Shown: in pieces, positions 52,265 through 61,362 of the stretch
How positions within the stretch are numbered: position 1 is the stretch's first letter
How the letters are laid out: each line of letters opens with the position of its first letter
From: CAZGSN01 sp964371655
GTDB taxonomy: Bacteria; Desulfobacterota; Binatia; HRBIN30
DNA: 64,000 nucleotides
Assembly (NCBI GenBank): GCA_964371655.1
Contig: CAYJOD010000009.1
Span: 62,001 to 126,000 of the forward strand
Reading direction: 5' to 3'
Made by a program: the position numbers and the translations under genes
Notes under the pieces: model-generated
Seen by the model: the letters and a program-made list of their open reading frames with translations, nothing else
The model's database searches: none
Told to the model about the DNA's origin: nothing

Positions 52265-53167
52265 TTACAACCCGAACTCGCGGATACGGTTGATGTTACT
52301 CGTCCATTCCTCCTGAACGCGAACGAAGAGCTCGAGGTAGACGCGACGATCCAAGATCCTCTCGAGCTCCAAGCGTGCGGCGCGACCGATCTCACGGATG
52401 CGTGTGCCGCCTTGGCCGACGAGGATGCGCTTCTGCGAGTCGCGCTCGACGTTCAAGGTGGCGCTGATGACGGCGAGGTCGTCGCGCTCCTCGTAGCTAT
52501 CGATGGTGACGGCGACGGAGTACGGAACCTCCTGCTGGGTTTGCAGGAGCACCTGCTCACGCACCGCCTCCTGAGCCAGCATGCGCTCGGTTTGATCGGT
52601 AACGGCTTCGGCATCGTAATGCGCCGGTCCCGGCGGCAGGAGCTGCACGATCAAGCGCACCAACTCGGAAACATTCTCGTTCTTGGTGGCACTGATCGGC
52701 ACGATCTCAGACTTGGGCGCCAGCTCGGCGACCGCGGTGAGCATCGGGATGATCGCGGCCTTGGCGACGCGGTCGATCTTATTGATGGCGACACAGATCG
52801 GCGCCCGTTTCTCCTGCAGGTCGCGGGCGATGGCGCGGTCGGCCGGCTTGATACCGTCGCTTGCGTCAAGCAGCCACAGAATCACGTCGGCTTCGTCGAT
52901 AGCTTGCTCGGCCGCCTGAACGAAGCGCCGGTTGAGGTTCGACCTCGCCTTGTGCAGCCCGGGGGTGTCGACAAACAGGATCTGCGCCTGCGGGAGCGTA
53001 TGAATGCCGAGAATGCGGCCGCGCGTGGTTTGCGGCTTCGGGGTCACGATCGCGACCTTCTGCCCCAGGATTTGATTGAGCAGCGTCGACTTGCCAACAT
53101 TGGGTCGGCCGGCAATGGCGACGAAGCCGCATCGGTGTGCGCTGGCGGGGATCAATGGTTCGGTCAT
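52265..53167 (-). CDS. era: GTPase Era
   Basis: 300 aa, ATG at 53165-53167. G1 AIAGRPNVGKSTLLNQI (about 18-34), G2 KPQTTRGRILGI, G3 FVDTPGLHKARSNLNRRF, G4 VAINKIDRV, G5 ISATKNEN. C-terminal KH domain with VGQGGTRIREIGRAARLELERIL, which binds the 3' end of 16S rRNA. Essential 30S assembly factor. Its upstream neighbour is a diverging gene beyond a repeat tract. Confidence 0.96.
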   Translation of the reverse strand: MTEPLIPASAHRCGFVAIAGRPNVGKSTLLNQILGQKVAIVTPKPQTTRGRILGIHTLPQAQILFVDTPGLHKARSNLNRRFVQAAEQAIDEADVILWLLDASDGIKPADRAIARDLQEKRAPICVAINKIDRVAKAAIIPMLTAVAELAPKSEIVPISATKNENVSELVRLIVQLLPPGPAHYDAEAVTDQTERMLAQEAVREQVLLQTQQEVPYSVAVTIDSYEERDDLAVISATLNVERDSQKRILVGQGGTRIREIGRAARLELERILDRRVYLELFVRVQEEWTSNINRIREFGL

Positions 53168-53245
53168 TTCAACAGTAGTCAGTGGTCAGTGGTCGGTGAT
53201 CAGTAGTCCTATCCTGACCACTGCCCACCGACCACTGACCACTAT
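53168..53245. repeat. CAGTGGTCAGTGGTCGGTGATCAGTAG inverted tract
   Basis: AGTAGTCAGTGGTCAGTGGTCGG is mirrored by CCGACCACTGACCACT about 50 bp later, making a long imperfect hairpin in the era leader. Same class of text-like tract as at 25505. Confidence 0.6.
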
Positions 53246-53320
53246 CTCTCCGGTTGTCCGTAAAGCTAGCAGCAACCCTTCCTAGTCGGAAGGGCGCGGG
53301 CGTGGTAGGAGCGGCGCGCG

Positions 53321-54418
53321 ATGGCAAACGAATCCCTGGCCCTGGAGCGCGCTTTCCCCGCCCTGTGCGGCAAGCTGCCGCATGTGGAGCTTGCCTGCTT
53401 GCCGACACGCGTGCACCGGTTGGCAAATCTGGAAGCCGATCTCGGTGCCAAGAGCTTGTGGATCAAGCGCGACGATGAAAGCTGCCGCCTGTACGGCGGC
53501 AACAAGCCACGCAAGCTTGAGTTCATCCTCGGCGACGCGATCGCCCGCGGCAAGCGCACCGTCCTCACCAACGGCGGCATCGGGACGAATCATGGCCTGG
53601 CAACCACGATCTGCGCTCGTGCACTCGGGCTCAAGACGATCCTGCTGCTGTTGCAACAGCCGCTGACGGCGGCGGTGCGCAACAACCTGCGGCGCGACTT
53701 AGCCGCGGGCGCCGAGATGCACTACGCGCCTTCGGTCGCAGGTTTGATCGCCCGTGGCTTGTGCGTGGCGGGCAGCGCGCTGCTGCACAATGAGCTGCCG
53801 TACATCATACCGACCGGAGGCACGTCGAGGATCGGCGTCTTGGGTTACGTCAACGCCGCGTTCGAGCTGCGCGAGCAGATCAGCACCGGCGCGCTGCCGG
53901 AACCCGATTACATCTTCGTACCTATCGGCAGTGGTGGTACCCTTGCCGGTCTCGTCCTCGGTGCCAAGCTTGCCGGTCTTCATACGGCGGTCGTGGGCGT
54001 CATGGTGACCGACGTTCTCGCGCCCAGCCCTTGGCGTTTGGCGCGCCTCGCGAACAAGACGATGCACCTCCTGCGACAACGCGCACCCGAGCTGCCGCCA
54101 GTACGGCTGGCGGCAGCTGATTTCGCGATCATCCACGGCTACCTCGGCACCGCCTACGGCGCGCCCACCGCTGCCGGCAAAGACGCGCAGGAACGCATGC
54201 AGCGCCGCGAGGGCATCCAACTCGACACGACCTACAGCGCCAAGTGCCTGGCCGCGATGATCGACGCGGTGCGGGCGGCGCCATACCACGACGCCCACGT
54301 ACTGTTCTGGAACACCTACAGCAGCGTCGACGTCGACCAGCAACTCGGCCCCCTACCCGATTACCGGCAACTGCCGCAGCCCTTCCACCAATTCTTCACC
54401 GGCCCGCTACCAGCTTGA
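53321..54418 (+). CDS. PLP-dependent D-cysteine desulfhydrase/ACC-deaminase-like enzyme
   Basis: 365 aa. Fold type II PLP enzyme: YGGNKPRKLEFIL with the Schiff-base Lys about 62, NGGIGTNHGLATTICARALGLK (substrate-carboxylate loop; ACC deaminase has NHT/NHA), IPTGGTSRIGVLGYVNAAFEL and FVPIGSGGTLAGLVLG (phosphate-binding Gly loop). Likely deaminates or desulfhydrates a D-amino acid such as D-cysteine, but ACC deaminase activity cannot be excluded. Monocistronic. Confidence 0.8.
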   Translation: MANESLALERAFPALCGKLPHVELACLPTRVHRLANLEADLGAKSLWIKRDDESCRLYGGNKPRKLEFILGDAIARGKRTVLTNGGIGTNHGLATTICARALGLKTILLLLQQPLTAAVRNNLRRDLAAGAEMHYAPSVAGLIARGLCVAGSALLHNELPYIIPTGGTSRIGVLGYVNAAFELREQISTGALPEPDYIFVPIGSGGTLAGLVLGAKLAGLHTAVVGVMVTDVLAPSPWRLARLANKTMHLLRQRAPELPPVRLAAADFAIIHGYLGTAYGAPTAAGKDAQERMQRREGIQLDTTYSAKCLAAMIDAVRAAPYHDAHVLFWNTYSSVDVDQQLGPLPDYRQLPQPFHQFFTGPLPA

Positions 54419-54530
54419 GCTGGGAAATCCGAGTCGTGGTCATTGAGGCGCCGCTGCCCTTCCGCCGTGATTTCCGACGGAGCTCGGATCGCTTGCATTC
54501 GCGTCGGACCGGTGGTTTGGCTGATCAACG

Positions 54531-55094
54531 ATGAAGTCGAGCGCGACGCAACCTCTATCGCGGCGATCGTTCTTGCGCCGGGCGGGTTTTACGGCCGGTC
54601 TCCTGACACTGTCGCGACTGCGTCTGACCCCGGCATTGGCGGCGGAAGCCGCAAGCGCACCAGGTCTGCAGGTATTGAACGCGCGTGAGGAAGAGATTCT
54701 GACGGCGATCGTCGAGCGTATGGTCGACTGCGGCGACGCGGCGATGCCCGCCGTTCGCAACACGCGCACGATCCTCACGATCGATCAGGCGCTGCTACAA
54801 CTCGACCCGGGTCTGCGTTCGCAGTTCCGCTGGCTGCTGCCGCTCTTCGATTGGGCGCCGCCGCTATTACAGCTCAAGCTGAAACGCTTCACCCGGATGA
54901 CACCGCAAGAGCGCGACGACTATCTGCACAGCTGGGCGGAAAGCCGCTTCGCCACCTGTCGACTGGCGTTCCGCGCCCTCAAGAACTTGTCGATGCTGGG
55001 ATACTACTCGCAGGACGAAACGTGGCCGGCCATCCACTACGACGGACCTTGGGTGCCGCAACCGCGACGGGTGCTGCAAGCCGGAACACCTTGA
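54531..55094 (+). CDS. Tat-exported small subunit of the gluconate 2-dehydrogenase subunit 3 type
   Basis: 187 aa. Twin-Arg signal (SRRSFLRRAGFTAGLLTLSRL) followed by LNAREEEILTAIVERMVDCGDAAMPA, the opening helix typical of Gluconate_2-dh3 proteins. Those proteins chaperone or form a complex with GMC flavoproteins that oxidise alcohols or sterols. The middle (LLQLKLKRFTRMTPQERDDYLHSWAESRFATCRLAFRALKNLSMLGYYSQ) and ending WPAIHYDGPWV agree with that family. The usual GMC partner is not adjacent. Confidence 0.75.
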   Translation: MKSSATQPLSRRSFLRRAGFTAGLLTLSRLRLTPALAAEAASAPGLQVLNAREEEILTAIVERMVDCGDAAMPAVRNTRTILTIDQALLQLDPGLRSQFRWLLPLFDWAPPLLQLKLKRFTRMTPQERDDYLHSWAESRFATCRLAFRALKNLSMLGYYSQDETWPAIHYDGPWVPQPRRVLQAGTP

Positions 55095-55230
55095 GTTCCG
55101 GGAGAAGGCCAATCAGGACGGTAGGTGAACGGCCTGCCGTACACTTACGAGCCATCACATTGGCGTTCGTCGATTCTCATCAGCCGATGCATCTGTGCTT
55201 GTCAGTCTCAGAGGCCGTGAATAGATCGAT

Positions 55231-55407
55231 TCAGCCCGAATAACTCAGTTGGAACCACGGATGGACGCCGATGAACGCGGATAAGACCAGCCAGAAACGG
55301 GACATGCAGGGATTCAGGTGATGAATTCGCCCGGACAAAATCGATACGCTTCGAAGGGAAGTGGTTCCCTTCCGAATCCGCGTCCATCCGTGTTCATCCG
55401 CGGTTCT
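55231..55407. repeat. About 177-bp dispersed element, copy 2 (inverted)
   Basis: Reverse-complement copy of 18592-18771. Shared blocks include TCAGCCCGAAxAACTCAG, GGATGGACGCxGATGAACGCGG, GAATTCGCCCGGA, GATACGCTTCGAA, and the ending CATCCGTGTTCATCCGCGG. A GTGAATAGATCGATTCAG motif directly precedes it. Confidence 0.75.
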
Positions 55408-55445
55408 AATCGAGGTTTTCAGGTTCAGCACGTACCCCGAACCTC

Positions 55446-55513
55446 GGTGCGCACGGCGCACCCTACAAATCCCTTGTCTTTTCAGGATCTCCGTAGGGTG
55501 CGCCACGCGCACC
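55446..55513. repeat. REP-like inverted pair, copy 3
   Basis: Mini-hairpin plus CTAC (55446-55466), 26-nt spacer, GTAG plus mini-hairpin (55493-55513). The spacer is the reverse complement of that of copy 1 (1112-1137) with two differences, and the outer flanks match too. With the element at 55231 it fills the 55095-55554 intergenic stretch, which has no gene. Confidence 0.8.
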
Positions 55514-55554
55514 GAAGTCGGACGGATGGGGCCATTGGGTTTCTTCGCAGCCTC

Positions 55555-58083
55555 TCAGTTCACCTTGAACGCGGCGAGGGCATCGTCCTGGAAACCGGCG
55601 GCATACACGTGCGCTCCGTCCGGGCTGACGACATTCCATGACGCCCGATAGAGACCATCTACACCATTTGCTCCATCGATCTGCGCTTCCACGTACGACA
55701 GCCTGCCGGTGGCGGCATCACGGCTGAATACCGCGATCGCGTTGTCGTTGTCTCCGGTTGCGTACGCGCACAACCCGTTGGGGCTGATCGTGACCGAGGT
55801 GGCGCCATCGAGGCCGTTTACGGTCGTTCCGGGATCGCTCAAGTCATCGACGCCGTCCTGCTCGCGCTCGATGAAGGTCAGTTGGCCGTAGGTCGCGCTT
55901 GAAGGACTGGTGTCGCGGCTGAACGCAAGCACCGAATCATCCAGATCCGTCGACACGTACACGTGTTTATTGTCGGGGCTCACCACGACGCTGCTCGGCT
56001 GGCGCAGGCCAACGATGTTGTTCGTGTTGTTGAAGTGGGAGGCAATGAAGCACAGCCTGCCATAGGTCGGGCTCGACGAGTTGGAGTCGCGCCGAAACAC
56101 GGCGACCGCATAATCCTGGCTGCCAGTTACGTACACGTGCTCGGCATCGGGACTCACGGCCACGCCGTTGGCACCATCGAGACCATCAACTGTTGGACAG
56201 GCATCGGACAGGTCGTCGACGCCGTCCTGCTCGCGCTCGCGGAAGGCAAGCGAGCCGGTTGTGATGTTGCGGTCGAAGACGATCGCCGAGTTCCCGGTCA
56301 CGTTGTTCTGGTAGGCGGCCACATACACCTGTGCATTGTCGGGGCTGACGGCGATCGAGCGCGGGCCGTTCAGCCCGGTTACACCGCTCAGGTTGTTCTT
56401 CTGACGCTCGAGGAATGTGAGCCGGCAGGTTGCCGGGTTGAGCGTAAACACGGTGATTGAATCGCCGAGGAAGCTCGCGACGTAGAGATTGTTCCCATCC
56501 GGGCTGACCGTGAGTGCGCTCGGGCCCTTCATGTCGGTGATTCCGAGCGTGTTGTTGGTGACCTGCTGCGCGAAGACGAGTTTGCCGAAGTCGGGCCCAA
56601 GGGCGACGCGGCTGAACACGGCGACTTTGTTTTCGTTGTAGCCGGCGCCATACACACAAGCCCCGTCGGGGCTAACGGCGACGGAACGCGCCCCGTCCAA
56701 ACCGTCGACCGTCGCGCCGGCGTCCGTCAGATCATCGACTCCGTCCCTCTCCCGTTCGCGGAATGTCAGGCCGCACGTCGGCGTCGGCGTTGGCGTCGGC
56801 GTCAGGCTCGGCGTGGCCGAGGGAGTTGGGGTCGGAATTGCGGTCGGGCTGTTGGTCGCGGTACTCGTGGTGGTTGGGGTGCGAGACGGCGTCGAGGTCG
56901 CCGACGACGTCGGTGTTGCCGAGGCGGTGGAGGTTGCGCTGCGGGTCCCGGTCGGCACTGCCGTGCTCGTCGTCGTCGCCGTCGCTGTGACCGTCGCCGT
57001 ACTTGTCGCCGTCGGGGTCGGCGTCTGCGTCGCCATGCCTGTCGGAGTGTGAGTCGGAACGGCCGTAGTCGTGGCCGTCGGCGTCGCTGTCGCCGTGGGT
57101 GTCTCAGTCGCTGCGCTCGTCGGAGTGTTCGTCGGCGCGGGGGTGTTGGTAGCGGTTGCCGTCGGCGTCTCGGTCGCCGGGCTGGTCGGCGTATCAGTGG
57201 GTGTCACGGTTGTCGTGCTCGTGTCGGTCGCTGTCGAGGTCTGAGACGGTGTCGCGGTCACCGATGCAGTCTCCGTAGACGTGCCCGTAGCCGTCGCGGT
57301 CGCGCTCAGTGTCGACGACGGGGTCGAGGTGGGCGTACGTGTGAAGGTGCTGAAAGGCGGAGGGGGCGGAGTCTTGGTCGGCGTCTGCGTTGGAGTGGAC
57401 GTCGGAGATTCGGTAGACGTTATCGATGTCGTGCTGGTCGGGCTCTCCGTCGGCGTCTCGGTTGGCGTGCTCGTAACTGTCGTCGTCGGCGTCGTAGTTG
57501 CCGTCGTGGTATCGGTCGGTGTGGGAGTAGGAGACGGCGTCGCCGTGATGGTGGCCGTCGGCGTTGCGGTTGGCGTCGGGGTAGCGCTCGCTGTAATCGA
57601 CGCCGTGCTCGTCGGATTCAGTGTTCTCGTCGGTGTCAGCGACGCCGTATTCGTGACCGTCTGAGTCGGAGTGCGGCTTGCCGTGGACGTCGGCGTCGCG
57701 CTCGCTGTGATCGACGCCGTGCTCGTCGGGTTCAGCGTTCCCGTCGGTGTCAGCGACGCCGTGCTCGTCACCGTCTGCGTCGGCGTGCGGCTTGCCGTGG
57801 GCGTCGGCGTCGCGCTCGCTGTGATCGACGCCGTGCTCGTCGGATTCAGTGTTCCCGTCGGTGTCAGCGACGCCGTGCTCGTGACCGTCTGCGTCGGCGT
57901 GCGGCTTGCCGTGGGCGTCAGGGTAGCGCTCGGTGTGATCGACGCCGTGCTCGTCGGATTCAGTGTTCCCGTCGGTGTCAGCGACGCGGTGCTCGTGACC
58001 GTCTGCGTCGGCGTTCGGCTTGCCGTGGGCGTCGGGGTAGCGCTCGGTGTGATCGACGCCGTGCTGGTGACCGTGATGGTAGG
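55555..58083 (-). CDS. Secreted/surface protein: Thr-Pro-rich linker plus YVTN-type beta-propeller (5' end lost in gap)
   Basis: The frame is open from the stop at 55555-55557 up to the assembly gap, about 843 codons; no start is visible. The N-terminal part seen (about 500 residues) is TPTxTxTPT-type sequence including a 38-residue tandem repeat. The C-terminal about 400 residues hold six or seven blades with ARSVAVSPDGACVYGAGYNENKVAVFSR-like units (PRSIAVSPDNAQVYVAAY, SSVVVSPDNKHVYVST), the YVTN/lactonase-type propeller pattern. No catalytic residues are recognisable. Extracellular adhesion or binding is plausible. It may be one gene with the protein on the other side of the gap. Confidence 0.7.
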   Translation of the reverse strand, partial: PTITVTSTASITPSATPTPTASRTPTQTVTSTASLTPTGTLNPTSTASITPSATLTPTASRTPTQTVTSTASLTPTGTLNPTSTASITASATPTPTASRTPTQTVTSTASLTPTGTLNPTSTASITASATPTSTASRTPTQTVTNTASLTPTRTLNPTSTASITASATPTPTATPTATITATPSPTPTPTDTTTATTTPTTTVTSTPTETPTESPTSTTSITSTESPTSTPTQTPTKTPPPPPFSTFTRTPTSTPSSTLSATATATGTSTETASVTATPSQTSTATDTSTTTVTPTDTPTSPATETPTATATNTPAPTNTPTSAATETPTATATPTATTTAVPTHTPTGMATQTPTPTATSTATVTATATTTSTAVPTGTRSATSTASATPTSSATSTPSRTPTTTSTATNSPTAIPTPTPSATPSLTPTPTPTPTCGLTFRERERDGVDDLTDAGATVDGLDGARSVAVSPDGACVYGAGYNENKVAVFSRVALGPDFGKLVFAQQVTNNTLGITDMKGPSALTVSPDGNNLYVASFLGDSITVFTLNPATCRLTFLERQKNNLSGVTGLNGPRSIAVSPDNAQVYVAAYQNNVTGNSAIVFDRNITTGSLAFREREQDGVDDLSDACPTVDGLDGANGVAVSPDAEHVYVTGSQDYAVAVFRRDSNSSSPTYGRLCFIASHFNNTNNIVGLRQPSSVVVSPDNKHVYVSTDLDDSVLAFSRDTSPSSATYGQLTFIEREQDGVDDLSDPGTTVNGLDGATSVTISPNGLCAYATGDNDNAIAVFSRDAATGRLSYVEAQIDGANGVDGLYRASWNVVSPDGAHVYAAGFQDDALAAFKVN
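57570..58083 (-). repeat. 114-bp tandem repeat (38 codons) running into the gap
   Basis: The marker TCGACGCCGTGCT recurs at 57597, 57711, 57825, 57939 and 58053, a spacing of exactly 114 bp. At least 4.3 copies are present and the array is cut by the N-gap, so its true length is unknown. Encodes Thr/Ser/Pro-rich linker. Confidence 0.9.
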
Positions 58084-58160
58084 NNNNNNNNNNCCGGGGG
58101 GGGGGTGCCGTTTTTGTAGGGTGTGGGGGGGGGGTTTGGGGGGGGGGGGGCCGGGGGGGT
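58084..58160. other. Assembly gap and unreliable poly-G sequence
   Basis: Ten N at 58084-58093, followed by runs of G up to 12 long until about 58160. The reading frame and sequence here should not be trusted. Confidence 0.9.
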
Positions 58161-60014
58161 GGGGGTAGTCGTCGAGCTCGCGGACGGCGTCGGTGTCGGA
58201 GTCGGGGTACCGGTGGATGTGCGCGTCGGCGTGCCCGTCGGGCTCGCGCTCGCCGTTGGCGTCCGAGTCGGGGTGGCGGTGGGCGTACCCGTGGGGGTGG
58301 TCGTTGCCGTGCTGGTAACCGTGGCCGTCGAGCTTGGCGTCCGGGTAGCTGTTTGAGAGGCCGTGTCGGTCGGCGTGCGCGTCGGGGTCCTTGTTGGCGT
58401 GCTCGTTGGGCTCGCCGACGCCGTAGACGTCGGAGTTGCGGTGCGGGTCGGGGTGCGCGTCGGCGTGCTGGTTGCCGTGCGCGTCGGTGTCAGCGTCACC
58501 GTCGCCGTGCGCGTGGCCGTGCTCGTCGGCGTGCGCGTGGGAGTACTGGAGCCCGTCCGCGTAGGCGTGCGTGTCGGCGTCGCCGTCGGCGTCGGAGCGC
58601 CGCGGTAGCTCACCAGGGCGGCGGCATAGGCGCGGCTCGTCCCGAAGGTGGCGTCGGCTTGGTAGGTTCCGGTGCTGGCCACGATGCGATATTCGGGGCT
58701 GATGGTGATCGTCTGGGTCACAGGTGCGAGACCCACAAGCTGGCCGATCACGACACGAACGAAACTATACGACAACGTCGCGGTTCGCGCTCCGGTTACG
58801 CCCGCGATGCCTTGGGGCTCGTCCGCAGCTTCTATGGCCGGGGGGAAATCGCTGCTGCTGCCAGTTGCAAAAATATCGTAGCGCTCAACCATGCCTCCTG
58901 GAGGAGCGAACGAGACACCGTGTGGCGGCGTGGTATCGGTGGCGCCGCCAAAGAAGACGAGCATGCTGTTGGCGACCGTGGTTGTGATACTCGGTGCCGT
59001 GACGAGGTTGGTTGCGTGCGCCAGCAGCCCGCTGTTCGGCGGCGCTTGCGCGCAGTTGTTCGCCCCGCGGTACGCCACGATACCAGCGGCAGCCGCGCGC
59101 GACTGCGAGATAGCCCACGTGTACGACAACGGCTCGCTGGCCCCGGCCTGTTTGATGTAGATCGCCTGCAGCAACGGATACGTCACGCTCTGATCGAGGC
59201 GCACCAGAGCCCAACCAGGGGGAGGGACGATCGTCACCGGCGGCTTGCTCACCGTCACCTCGGCAAGCATGACGTCGCCTTGCTGCAGAAGCGCTGGCCT
59301 CGAAACGATCACACTGGTCGACGGGGTCGGACCGTTGTGCGCAGCGCTGGTGCTCACCAGGGAGATCGATGCAAAACCAGAGGAATTGCCGCTGCGTGGC
59401 AATCCCGAGAATCCAACTCCGGGCGTGAACGTGTCGCTCAGCGGTCCGTTGGTGCCGATCGCGCCGACCACGAGCTCAGCCGCCTGTGCGGTTACGCCGC
59501 TCAGACCCGACGACGGCGCCGCACTGGTCGCGCTTGCGGTGGCGACTTGATCGAGCGCGCCCGACGCTAATAACCCGGAGAACTCACTGGCACTGAGGGA
59601 TCTGGCGAAGGCCGTCGGGTGGGAGACGGTAATCGTGAACGAGCCGATACTCGCAACGTTGTGAGCCGCGAGCACCACGGTTCTCACGTTGCAGGGGTTG
59701 GTGATGTCGGCATCGACGCTGTACGTGTTACCGGCGCTGTCGGTTGCGCTCACGGTCCCGGCAACGGCATCCAAGGCGAGGCTTATGACAATGCTGTGTC
59801 CGCCCACAACGCCGGAGACGGGCAGCGCCAGGGTCGTCCCGGCACTCGTGGTTTGCACGCTGCCGAGATTCTGTACGAAGGAGATCGCCGCCCAACTGGG
59901 AATGGCGGCGGCGCAGACCAGGATTGCGCTGGCCAACGACACCGCACACGCGCTTAGCAATGAACGATGGACACCCTGGGTTGCCACTCCAAGAGAGCGA
60001 ATTGGGAACATCAT
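58094..60014 (-). CDS. Secreted repeat-domain protein with Thr-Pro-rich C-terminal linker (3' end lost in gap)
   Basis: Starts at the ATG at 60012-60014, chosen for GAGAGGGGG upstream and the following signal peptide (LLSACAVSLASAILVCAAAIPSWAA). Two related beta-sandwich domains follow: about 50-200 (FVQNLGSVQTTSAGTTLALPVSG ... ASEFSGL) and about 250-480, with GDVMLAEVTVSKPP, VPPPGWALVRLDQS and YIKQAGASEPLSYTWAIS, a pattern frequent in uncharacterised secreted proteins. From about 490 the sequence is TPTRTPTRTGSSTPT-type linker up to the gap. Possibly the N-terminal half of a single giant protein whose propeller lies at 55555-56800. Confidence 0.7.
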
Positions 60015-60094
60015 CGCGCCCCCTCTCGTGCCGCTCATGGTCGGGCTCGCCAATCGATCGACCTCTCGTCCGTAGCGCGACGCGCGGAGCATGA

Positions 60095-60994
60095 TCACAT
60101 ACCGCCACGGACGGCGCGCACGTACAGATCGCTCGTCTTGCTGGCCACACCCACGAACCCGTCGGCGAAGCTCAGGTTCCAGGCATTCTGCGGGGAGAAG
60201 GCATAAGACGTGGAAGACCAGTACAGATTACCTTGCGCGCAGCTGCACTGCGTAACGCTGCAGCCCAGCGGGCAACCCGTACTGAAGGCCGAGTCTAAGG
60301 TTGGTCCCGGATAAGGGATTTCGTAGCTCGCGATGCTCTGCAACTCTTTCAGACTCGGCAGGCGCCAATCGTTGTGGCCGGCGAAGGTGTCGCCGTTGAG
60401 CGTCGTGATCTTGCCCGCAAAGGCCTGCGCCCATGTGTAGCTGTTGTCCTGGTCGTGGACTGAGTCGTCGTCGCTGAGCTTCTCCCACATCAGGCCGCTA
60501 TTTTGGTCGGTGACCGTGCCGTCGCCGTTATCGACGTACGCGAGCGCACCACCCGGCTGCAGATCGCCGTCCTGACCGCTGCCGGCGCACGCGATCAGCG
60601 CGCCGCCACTATCCCAGCAACTGGTCTGCCCCGAGGCCGGAATCTGCCGGAAACAGGTACCCACCGGGTCACCGCTGAGCTGTGCCACGACGCAGTTGGC
60701 AAAGTTCGTCGCGTCGCTTTGCACAGCCGCTGTGTCACCCACGGTTGGACAGGCAACACCATACTTCGCCTCCGTGGTCGCCCATTTGCCCGTGAAATTG
60801 GCGTCGCACTTGGCGTAGTCGGCGGGAAAGCCGGATAGCACAGACTTCCGAGCCACCTTCAGCAAGCAAGCGCCATACTTTGCATCCACCTTGATCTTCG
60901 TCGCCGCACAGCTCAACTGGTCGGTGGCGCACACCGGCGCGACGCTGATAGCAAGTAGCACCGCAACTAATGGAATAATGGTCAATGCTCCCAT
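60095..60994 (-). CDS. Secreted DUF1566 (Lcl C-terminal domain) protein
   Basis: 299 aa from the ATG at 60992-60994, with CGGGAGGGCAC directly upstream. Signal peptide (IIPLVAVLLAISVAPVCA), a Cys-rich N-terminal part (LSCAATKIKVDAKYGACLLKVARK, KCDANFTGKW), then the DUF1566 domain: YVDNGDGTVTDQNSGLMWEKL, YTWAQAFAGKITTLNGDTFAGHNDWRLPSLKELQSI, and LYWSSTSYAFSPQNAWNLSFADG. The domain is related to FGE/C-type-lectin folds of secreted proteins. The Cys-rich part with AAxIKxxAKYxxCLLK repeats is frequent in Binatota-like genomes (my recollection, not checked). Confidence 0.8.
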   Translation of the reverse strand: MGALTIIPLVAVLLAISVAPVCATDQLSCAATKIKVDAKYGACLLKVARKSVLSGFPADYAKCDANFTGKWATTEAKYGVACPTVGDTAAVQSDATNFANCVVAQLSGDPVGTCFRQIPASGQTSCWDSGGALIACAGSGQDGDLQPGGALAYVDNGDGTVTDQNSGLMWEKLSDDDSVHDQDNSYTWAQAFAGKITTLNGDTFAGHNDWRLPSLKELQSIASYEIPYPGPTLDSAFSTGCPLGCSVTQCSCAQGNLYWSSTSYAFSPQNAWNLSFADGFVGVASKTSDLYVRAVRGGM

Positions 60995-61362
60995 GTGCCC
61001 TCCCGATCGGCTGCTGCCCCGCGGACTAGAAATGGTGAGAAGGTCTACACAGTGCATCCATCAGCCAGGGGAAGTCAAACGTGATCGCGAGGCCCTGAGA
61101 TTCAGGTCAGTCGGGCCGCCGGCGGACGCCGGATCCTTCGGTGAGAGACTCGGCGCGATTCCATGAGGCTCGCGGCTGACGAGATCGAGTTCCCCAACCC
61201 CGAGCCACGAGTTTCAGATCTTGCTCGGGAGCCAACTGCGCAGGACCCGCTAGGGGTATGGGTGTGATCTGTAATCTGCAATCTGCGATCAGTATTCTGT
61301 TCTCTCGTTTGTTCTTGAACGAGCGCTGCCCGCGATCGGCGCCCCACCGGTAGGAGAAGATC
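60995..61362. other. Divergent intergenic region with repeat tract and a palindrome
   Basis: Contains a CTGTAATCTGCAATCTGCGATC tract (61269-61290) and, 40 nt before the MDR start, the inverted repeat CTCGTT-8 nt-AACGAG (61304-61323), which could be an operator. No gene seen. Confidence 0.45.

Noticed and set aside
57570..58083. 114-bp repeats as a CRISPR array
   Set aside because: Units are contiguous, coding, and without unique spacers; no cas genes are present.
56760..58610. Long plus-strand Val/Gly-rich open frames (VGVGVAV-type)
   Set aside because: They are the antisense of Thr-Pro-rich linker codons on the minus strand; the repetitive codon pattern keeps several frames open.
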